NCBI GenBank assembly: GCA_017613995.1
Contig: JAGACT010000016.1
Coordinates: 1-5,473 of the forward strand
From: Eubacteriaceae bacterium
GTDB lineage: Bacteria > Bacillota > Clostridia > Eubacteriales > Anaerofustaceae
Direction: 5' to 3'
Length of the DNA: 5,473 bases
The notes beneath the pieces are model-generated. The model was not told the origin of the DNA, did not search any database, and was given only the letters and a program-made list of their open reading frames with translations. Below are positions 1 through 4,720 of the stretch, piece by piece. Both the position numbers and the translations under genes were made by a program. Each line of letters starts with the position of its first letter. Within the stretch, counting starts at the first letter, position 1.

Positions 1-135
1 CACCGAAAGGTAGGGCGGGAATATCACCACCTCGTCCTTCGATCCCATGCGGGATGAAAGCTCGTGAAGGAATTCGGAGGCCTGGGAAGCGGTCTTGTTC
101 ATCTTCCAGTTGCCGGCGATAATGTTCTTTCTCAG
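1..135 (-). CDS. tpiA: Triosephosphate isomerase, N-terminal 45 codons, CTG start (runs off left edge)
   Basis: Triosephosphate isomerase interconverts dihydroxyacetone phosphate and glyceraldehyde 3-phosphate in cytosolic glycolysis. Only the first 45 codons lie in the window. They contain the family's N-terminal signature IIAGNWKMNK, with Asn9 and Lys11 of the active site, and then the second strand VVIFPPYLSV. The start is placed on CTG at 135..133. It falls where other TIMs have their initiator Met (M-R-K/H-x-I/L), and AAGGGGAG ends 8 bases upstream. No ATG, GTG or TTG lies in frame between the end of pgk and this codon, and the first in-frame ATG (codon 12) would remove Asn9 and Lys11. 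The gene follows pgk after 14 bases, and its ribosome binding site overlaps the pgk stop, so it is probably cotranscribed and translationally coupled. Identity is secure; the CTG start is inferred. Confidence 0.93.
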   Translation of the reverse strand, partial: MRKNIIAGNWKMNKTASQASEFLHELSSRMGSKDEVVIFPPYLSV

Positions 136-143
136 ACGGCTGT

Positions 144-151
144 CTCCCCTT
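144..151 (-). promoter_or_regulatory. Ribosome binding site of tpiA, overlapping the pgk stop codon
   Basis: AAGGGGAG on the minus strand includes the last two bases of the pgk TAA stop and ends 8 bases before the CTG at 135. This spacing is what supports CTG as the tpiA start codon, since no standard start codon sits at a suitable distance. Confidence 0.7.
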
Positions 152-1334
152 ACTCCATTATGGCGACGCCCGGAAGGACCTTGCCCTCCAGCATCTCCAG
201 GGACGCTCCGCCTCCGGTGGAGACGTGGGACATCTTTTCGCTCATTCCGAAGGACGCCACCGCAGCCGCGGAATCTCCTCCGCCCACCACGGTGACCGCT
301 TCGGACTCCGCCATGGCGGTAATGACCGCTCTGGTGCCGGAAGCGAAACGCTCGAATTCGAATACTCCCATGGGACCGTTGAACACCACCGTGGCGGAGG
401 AACGGATCACGTCGGAGTAGGCCTTCTCCGTCCGGGGACCGATGTCAAGAGCCATCATGTCATCTTCCACGGCGTCGGCGGAGCAGACGACGCATTCCGC
501 GTCGGCGCTGAACTCGGAGGCGCATCTCAGATCCGTGGGAAGATATACTTCCACTCCGGCGGCTTTCGCGTTGTCCAGTATCTCCAGTGCCAGGGGGAGC
601 TTGTCCTCCTCCACCTTCGAGGTGCCCATGTTCAGGCCCTTCGCCTTAAGGAAGGTATTGGCCATGGCTCCTCCGATGACTAGCCTGTCGGCCTTTTTGA
701 GAAGGTTGTTGATGAGCTCGATCTTGTCGGATACCTTGGCTCCTCCCATAATGACCGTATAGGGTCTTTCAGGATCCTGAAGGCGGTCCTTGAGGTAGCT
801 TACTTCCTTTTCCAGCAGCAGTCCGCCGCAGGCGGGAATGAACTCCGACACTCCCACCGTGGACGCATGGGCCCTGTGGGCGCATCCGAAGGCGTCCAGC
901 ACGAAGACGTCGGCGTAGGAAGCGAGACGGCGGGAGAAGTCGGGATCGTTGGCTTCCTCTTCCTCCCTGTAGCGGGTGTTCTGCATCAGCATGACCCGGG
1001 CCTCGCCTGCTCTGAGGCGGGCTGCCGCCTCGTCCGTCACCGCCCCTGTCACCTCGGGATCGTCGGCGAAGATCACCTTTTCACCCAGAAGCTCTTCGAG
1101 CCTTTCTGCCACGGGAGCCAGGGTGAAGGCGGGATCGGGCTTTCCCTTGGGCCTTCCCAGATGGGAGCAGAGTATCACGGACGCTCCGGCATCCAGGATG
1201 TAGCGGATGGTGGGTATGGTGGAAGTGATCCTCAGATCATCCGTTATCTTCATGTCCTCCGAGAGCGGAACGTTGAAGTCCGCCCTCAGAAGGACAGTTT
1301 TGCCCTTTAAGTCCGTATCTTTAATAGTTCTCAT
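150..1334 (-). CDS. pgk: Phosphoglycerate kinase
   Basis: This is a full-length 394-residue phosphoglycerate kinase, the usual bacterial size. It transfers phosphate from 1,3-bisphosphoglycerate to ADP in the cytosol, using the product of the upstream gap gene. N-terminal substrate-domain motifs are RADFNVPL (17-24), SHLGRPKG (57-64), QNTRYREEEE (118-127, with Arg121) and DAFGCAHRAHAST (147-159). C-terminal nucleotide-domain motifs are GGAKVSDKI (197-205), NGPMGVFE (319-326), GGGDSAAAV (351-359) and STGGGASLE (372-380). The QNTRYR form of the third motif is common in Clostridia. The ATG at 1334 gives the expected N terminus and lies 6 bases after the gap stop. There is no strong ribosome binding site (AGG lies 11 bases upstream), so initiation probably depends on coupling to gap. 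Position 151 is Cys where Thr is usual; otherwise the protein looks intact. Confidence 0.98.
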   Translation of the reverse strand: MRTIKDTDLKGKTVLLRADFNVPLSEDMKITDDLRITSTIPTIRYILDAGASVILCSHLGRPKGKPDPAFTLAPVAERLEELLGEKVIFADDPEVTGAVTDEAAARLRAGEARVMLMQNTRYREEEEANDPDFSRRLASYADVFVLDAFGCAHRAHASTVGVSEFIPACGGLLLEKEVSYLKDRLQDPERPYTVIMGGAKVSDKIELINNLLKKADRLVIGGAMANTFLKAKGLNMGTSKVEEDKLPLALEILDNAKAAGVEVYLPTDLRCASEFSADAECVVCSADAVEDDMMALDIGPRTEKAYSDVIRSSATVVFNGPMGVFEFERFASGTRAVITAMAESEAVTVVGGGDSAAAVASFGMSEKMSHVSTGGGASLEMLEGKVLPGVAIME

Positions 1335-1340
1335 GGAAAA

Positions 1341-2348
1341 CTATGCCTGCTTTCTGCAAACGTAGTGCATGAGGCGCACCAGCTGATGGGTGTAGCTCAT
1401 CTCGTTGTCATACCAGGACACTACCTTGAAGAGCTGTTCTCCGTCGCTCTCGATGGCCGACGTGAGGGCCAGATCCACCAGGGAACCGTAGCTCATGCCG
1501 ATGATGTCGCTGGAAACGATGGGATCCTCGGTGACGCCCAGGGTCTCGTTGGCAGCTGCCTTGAAGGCGGCGTTGATCTCTTCGACGGTGGCCTTCTTCT
1601 TGAGCTTGACGGTCAGATCCACCAGAGAACCGGTCTTGACGGGTACTCTGAGGGCATAGCCGTCCAGTTTGCCGAGAAGCTGGGGAAGAACGAGGCCCAC
1701 AGCCGCTGCCGCGCCGGTGGTGGTGGGGCAGATGTTCTCGGCCGCCGCTCTGGCGCGCCTGAGATCCTTGTGGGGTCCGTCCAGCGTCAGCTGGTCGTTG
1801 GTGTAGGCGTGAACGGTGGTCATGAAGCCGTGCTCGATGCCGAAATTGTCGTCCAGGACCTTAGCCACGGGAGCCAGGCAGTTGGTGGTGCAGCTGGCTC
1901 CGGAGATGACTTCCTCGGTGCCGTCCAGCACTTCGTTGTTGATGTTGTATACGACGGTCTTGCAGTCACCCTTTCCGGGGGCGGAGATCAGGACCTTCTT
2001 GGCGCCTGCTTCGATGTGCTTCCTGGCGTCCTCCACCTTGGTGAAGCGTCCGGTGCACTCCAGGACCACGTCAACTCCCAGCTCTTTCCAGGGCAGGGCC
2101 GCGGGATCCTTCTCGGAGTAGATGATCATATCCTCGCCGTCCACGATGATGGCGTTGTCGGTATATGATATCGAGTCCGTCTTGTACTTGCCCTGGCAGG
2201 TGTCGTACTTCAGAAGATGGGCCAGTGTCTTGGGGTCCGTCAGGTCGTTGATGGCCACGATGTCATAACGCTCGTCGCCGAACATAAGACGGAATGCCAG
2301 TCTTCCGATGCGTCCGAATCCGTTGATTGCTACCTTTACTTTTTCCAT
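1341..2348 (-). CDS. gap: NAD-type glyceraldehyde-3-phosphate dehydrogenase
   Basis: This is a complete 335-residue phosphorylating GAPDH, which converts glyceraldehyde 3-phosphate, phosphate and NAD+ to 1,3-bisphosphoglycerate in the cytosol. The Rossmann motif NGFGRIGR spans residues 9-16. Asp35 at the end of the second strand and Pro192 in LDGPHKD favour NAD over NADP, arguing for the glycolytic GapA form rather than GapB. The active-site segment SGASCTTNC (149-157) supplies nucleophile Cys153, and TTVHAYT supplies His180. Arg234 (ALRVP) and the C-terminal WYDNEMSYT (312-320) are also in place. The lysine usual in TGAAKAVG is Ala215 here. The start ATG has AGAAAGGA 8 bases upstream. It is the first gene of gap-pgk-tpiA, with a likely promoter in the 93-base gap before it. 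No cggR-type regulator gene lies next to it. Confidence 0.98.
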   Translation of the reverse strand: MEKVKVAINGFGRIGRLAFRLMFGDERYDIVAINDLTDPKTLAHLLKYDTCQGKYKTDSISYTDNAIIVDGEDMIIYSEKDPAALPWKELGVDVVLECTGRFTKVEDARKHIEAGAKKVLISAPGKGDCKTVVYNINNEVLDGTEEVISGASCTTNCLAPVAKVLDDNFGIEHGFMTTVHAYTNDQLTLDGPHKDLRRARAAAENICPTTTGAAAAVGLVLPQLLGKLDGYALRVPVKTGSLVDLTVKLKKKATVEEINAAFKAAANETLGVTEDPIVSSDIIGMSYGSLVDLALTSAIESDGEQLFKVVSWYDNEMSYTHQLVRLMHYVCRKQA

Positions 2349-2356
2349 GTTTTTTA

Positions 2357-2364
2357 TCCTTTCT
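2357..2364 (-). promoter_or_regulatory. Ribosome binding site of gap
   Basis: AGAAAGGA on the minus strand lies 8 bases before the gap ATG, followed by an A-rich spacer (TAAAAAAC) that should stay unpaired. It supports the annotated start. A TAA stop for the possible leader frame directly abuts it. Confidence 0.75.
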
Positions 2365-2393
2365 GGGTTGGTTTGCGGGACCAGTTGAATGCA

Positions 2394-2413
2394 GCGGCCG
2401 GGTCCCCCGCCGC
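2394..2413 (-). repeat. GC-rich hairpin in the gap leader
   Basis: On the minus strand, GCGGC (2413..2409) can pair with GCCGC (2398..2394). Inside it, GGG can pair with CCC across a GGA loop, leaving one bulged G: about 8 pairs in total. It is not followed by a T-run, so it is not a convincing intrinsic terminator. A competing pairing, GGGACC (2406..2401) with GGTCCC (2382..2377), uses the same bases. The function is unknown, and chance pairing in GC-rich DNA is a real alternative. Confidence 0.4.
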
Positions 2414-2432
2414 AGGTTTCCTTCGCATCATG

Positions 2433-2441
2433 ATTATATCA
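2433..2441 (-). promoter_or_regulatory. Extended -10 promoter element for gap-pgk-tpiA
   Basis: The minus strand reads TGATATAAT, a perfect TGn extension followed by the consensus TATAAT at 2438..2433. It begins directly after the ispA stop codon. Transcription would be expected to start near 2426, giving a leader of about 78 bases. The -35 position (around 2456-2461) reads TATATA and does not match TTGACA. Extended -10 promoters can work without a good -35 box. It would allow gap to be expressed independently of ispA and the genes before it. Confidence 0.6.
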
Positions 2442-3299
2442 TCATTTGTTGCGCTTATATATCATTTGTGTGAAATCCCGAAGGACGCCGCTTTCTTTGA
2501 ATCCCGACAGTATCCCGTCGGCCTCTTCCCACAGCTCCCGGTTCATCTTTTTCACATGCTCCAGGCCGTACACGGAGATATAGGTCATCTTTCCCTCTTC
2601 GGGCAGATCCCCGTTCATGTCCAGGATGTCGTCGGTGAGCTGGAAGAGCATCCCGATGCACCAGCTGAGGCGTTCCAGTGCGCGGAGCTGTTCGTCAGAA
2701 ATATCCTCCGAGGACAGGGCCCCCGCCAGCACAGCGGCCCTTATCAGGGCACCGGTCTTGCAGCGGTAGATGTATTCCAGAGCCTGCGGATCGCGGGCCT
2801 TTTCGTCGAACATCATGTCCGCCACCTGGCCCCCCACCATGCCGGAGATGCCGGAGCAGGCGGCGATGATGCCTGCGGCGCGGATGTATCGCTCCCGGGC
2901 GGAGGGATCGATATCCGCATAGGCTGAAAAGACCGTCTCGAAGGCCAGGTTCAGCAGGCCGTCCCCCGCCAGCACCGCCGTGGGATAGCCGAACACCACG
3001 TGGCTGGTGGGCTTGCCCCTTCGTTCGTCGTCATCGTCCATGCAGGGCAGGTCGTCGTGGATCAGAGAATAGGTATGTATCATCTCCAGGGCCGAAAACA
3101 GCGGCTCGATGAAGGAGGCATCTCCCCCCAGCATGTCGCAGACCGCGATCATCAGAAAGGGGCGCACCCTCTTGCCGTCCCCGAAAAGGGAATACTCCAC
3201 TGCCTCGTGGATCACTTCCGGGAAATCCTTCGCCGGCAGATATCTCCTTATCACCCCGTCTATGTATCCGAGGGTATCGGCGTCATACTGTCTCGTCAT
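2442..3299 (-). CDS. ispA: Short-chain polyprenyl diphosphate synthase (farnesyl diphosphate synthase type)
   Basis: This enzyme condenses isopentenyl diphosphate with allylic diphosphates, most likely to make farnesyl diphosphate for undecaprenyl and quinone-type lipids. It has 285 residues. GDGKRVRP (40-47) binds isopentenyl diphosphate. The first aspartate motif is DDLPCMD (82-88), followed by Arg93-Arg94. Its four-residue DDxxxxD spacing and Tyr77 five residues before it fit bacterial type II farnesyl synthases. GGQVAD (156-161), KTG (181-183) and the second aspartate motif DDILD (223-227) are all present. After DDILD, the usual loop LGKxxGSDxxxxKxTY is shortened to DLPEEGKMTY, about ten residues fewer and leaving one of two conserved lysines. 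The ATG overlaps xseB by 17 bases, with GGAGG 6 bases upstream. The product chain length is inferred. The TGA stop is followed at once by a second TGA. Confidence 0.94.
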   Translation of the reverse strand: MTRQYDADTLGYIDGVIRRYLPAKDFPEVIHEAVEYSLFGDGKRVRPFLMIAVCDMLGGDASFIEPLFSALEMIHTYSLIHDDLPCMDDDDERRGKPTSHVVFGYPTAVLAGDGLLNLAFETVFSAYADIDPSARERYIRAAGIIAACSGISGMVGGQVADMMFDEKARDPQALEYIYRCKTGALIRAAVLAGALSSEDISDEQLRALERLSWCIGMLFQLTDDILDMNGDLPEEGKMTYISVYGLEHVKKMNRELWEEADGILSGFKESGVLRDFTQMIYKRNK

Positions 3300-3513
3300 C
3301 GTAGTCCTCCACAGAGCCCGATTCCGTAAGGATGCGGACCTTTTCCTTTGCTTCCTCCAGTTCCCGGGTCATCTCGTTTATGAGCCTCCTGCCCTCCTCG
3401 TAGAGCTTCATGCTCTCCCTGAGAGCGGCGGAAGGATCCGCCAGGGCACAGGCTATCTCGGAAGCCCTGGCCAGCTTTTCCTCAAAGCTCATTTCTTTGG
3501 CTTCAGTTTCCAT
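3283..3513 (-). CDS. xseB: Exonuclease VII small subunit
   Basis: XseB is the small subunit that assembles in several copies on XseA to form exonuclease VII, a single-strand-specific nuclease that digests DNA from either end into oligonucleotides. The 76-residue length is typical. The sequence is helical and charged, with the family pattern FEEKLARASEI (10-20), a short turn at ADPSAA, then LRESMKLYEEG (31-41) and a heptad-like helix INEMTRELEEAKEKVRIL (45-62). The tail is acidic (EDYDDE). The ATG lies inside the end of xseA (11-base overlap), with AAGGGAGG 5 bases upstream, and the 3' end overlaps ispA by 17 bases. Small proteins of this kind are weakly conserved, but the motif together with the position directly after xseA makes the call firm. 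Confidence 0.95.
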   Translation of the reverse strand: METEAKEMSFEEKLARASEIACALADPSAALRESMKLYEEGRRLINEMTRELEEAKEKVRILTESGSVEDYDDETV

Positions 3514-4720
3514 ACAAACCTCCCTTCACATTATCCACATGCACGTCCACGGACGCGTCCCATCCCCCGAAGGTCAGCTGATCCCCCGGCCGGATGCTGC
3601 CGGAGCCGACAGCTTCCCCGTCCTTCATCGGTACGAAAAATCCTCTTTTCAGGGTATCCTCCAGGGAATAGCTCCTGATGAGGTCCCCCGCGGAGCCCAC
3701 CCTTAAAGAGAGCTTCTCCAGCAGGGAGAGCATCCTCTCGTCCAGCTTTTCGCTGAGTTCGTCCACCCTCATGAGCCTGACGTCCACCATGGATTCGGCG
3801 CTCTTCATTACGGGCAGATCCCGGATCTGGGAGACCCTGCCCGCGAGGGCGTCTATCCTGCCCGATACGAGGGCGTTCATCCTCTCCCCAATCCCCAGGA
3901 TGTTCTCCCTGAGCTCCCTTATGTCCGGGGCCGCCATCTCCGCCGCTGCGGAGGGCGTCGGGGCCCTCATGTCCGCCACGAAATCCGTAATGGTGAAATC
4001 CGTCTCGTGGCCCACGCAGGAGATCACGGGAATGGCGCAGCGGTACACCGCCGAGACGGTCTCGATCTCGTTGAAGGCCCACAGGTCCTCTATGGAGCCT
4101 CCTCCCCTGCCCAGCAGGATCAGATCCGCCAGATCCAGGGACTCCACCCTGGACAGCATGGACGCGATGCTGGAAGCGGCATCCGCCCCCTGCACCAGCA
4201 CGGGGCAGACGATGAGAGAAGCGTAGGGAGCCCTCCTTGTGAGCACGCTTATCATGTCCCGGACCGCCGCCCCCGTGGGGGACGTGACCAGGGCGATCCT
4301 GCGGGGCAGGTACGGCAGGGGCTTCTTGCGGGATTCGTCGAACCATCCCGCGTCCCCCAGCTGCTTTAAAAGCTCCCGGTATCTCTCGTACAGATCCCCC
4401 GCTCCGGCCTTTCTCATGGCGGAAACGTAGATCTGATAGCTGCCGCTCTTTTCGTATACACCGACCCTGCCCCAGAGGGTGACCTTCGTCCCGTCCTCCG
4501 GCAGGAACCTGAGAGACCCCGCCGCGGAGCGGAACATCACGCAGCTTATGCGGGACTCGTCGTCCTTTAAGGTGAAATATATATGTCCGGATGAATGCAG
4601 CTTCACGTTGGACAGCTCTCCCTCAACGCACACCTGGGAGAGGAACATGTCCCCCCCGATCAGCTCCGAAATGTAGCGGGTGAGCTGGGTAACGCTGACG
4701 CTGTCATGTCTTTGTTCCAT
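3503..4720 (-). CDS. xseA: Exonuclease VII large subunit
   Basis: This is the catalytic subunit of exonuclease VII, a cytosolic single-strand DNA nuclease acting in repair and mismatch processing. It has 405 residues. An N-terminal OB-fold for DNA binding (about 8-102) includes VEGELSN (32-38) and GHIYFTLKD (45-53). The catalytic domain carries TSPTGAAVRD (146-155), GRGGGSIEDLWAFN (204-217) and CVGHETDFTITDFVADMRAP (235-254). Asp155, Arg205, His238 and Asp241 match residues reported as important in the E. coli enzyme. A long helical region (about 260-350) probably binds XseB, and a small C-terminal part includes YSLEDTLKRGFF (351-362) and PGDQLTF (378-384). The same frame stays open to an ATG at 4792, but the ATG at 4720 is preferred: it has GGAGG 4 bases upstream and gives the normal N terminus. 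It overlaps the preceding gene by 17 bases. Confidence 0.97.
   Translation of the reverse strand: MEQRHDSVSVTQLTRYISELIGGDMFLSQVCVEGELSNVKLHSSGHIYFTLKDDESRISCVMFRSAAGSLRFLPEDGTKVTLWGRVGVYEKSGSYQIYVSAMRKAGAGDLYERYRELLKQLGDAGWFDESRKKPLPYLPRRIALVTSPTGAAVRDMISVLTRRAPYASLIVCPVLVQGADAASSIASMLSRVESLDLADLILLGRGGGSIEDLWAFNEIETVSAVYRCAIPVISCVGHETDFTITDFVADMRAPTPSAAAEMAAPDIRELRENILGIGERMNALVSGRIDALAGRVSQIRDLPVMKSAESMVDVRLMRVDELSEKLDERMLSLLEKLSLRVGSAGDLIRSYSLEDTLKRGFFVPMKDGEAVGSGSIRPGDQLTFGGWDASVDVHVDNVKGGLYGN

Larger units (their letters stand above)
2349..2441 (-). promoter_or_regulatory. Intergenic leader region of gap
   Basis: This 93-base stretch between ispA and gap is the only sizeable non-coding gap in the window. 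Read on the minus strand, it holds an extended -10 promoter element at its start, a GC-rich segment with alternative inverted repeats (2375-2413), and the gap ribosome binding site AGAAAGGA (2364..2357, 8 bases before the ATG). I see no U-tract after the hairpins, so there is no sign of a standard intrinsic terminator for the upstream operon. I recognise no catabolite-repression or CggR-like operator. A 25-codon reading frame without a ribosome binding site also fits inside it. Confidence 0.6.

Noticed and set aside
1365..2168. Long open frame on the plus strand (267 codons) opposite gap
   Set aside because: It is fully antisense to an unmistakable GAPDH gene, and its composition (rich in Gly, Val, Asp, His) is what the reverse complement of GC-rich codons gives. 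No family motif is visible.
2394..2413. Intrinsic terminator after ispA
   Set aside because: A GC-rich hairpin is possible, but no T-run follows it on the minus strand (next bases are TGCATTCAAC), so termination is not supported.
2217..2927. Open frame on the plus strand (236 codons) spanning the gap start, the leader and much of ispA
   Set aside because: It lies antisense to two real genes and the leader. The middle translates the complement of IspA motifs, and no recognisable domain is present.
3531..4346. Second minus-strand open frame (271 codons) inside xseA
   Set aside because: It is an out-of-frame shadow of xseA, rich in Arg, Gly and Pro as expected for a shifted GC-rich frame. The xseA frame holds all the conserved motifs.
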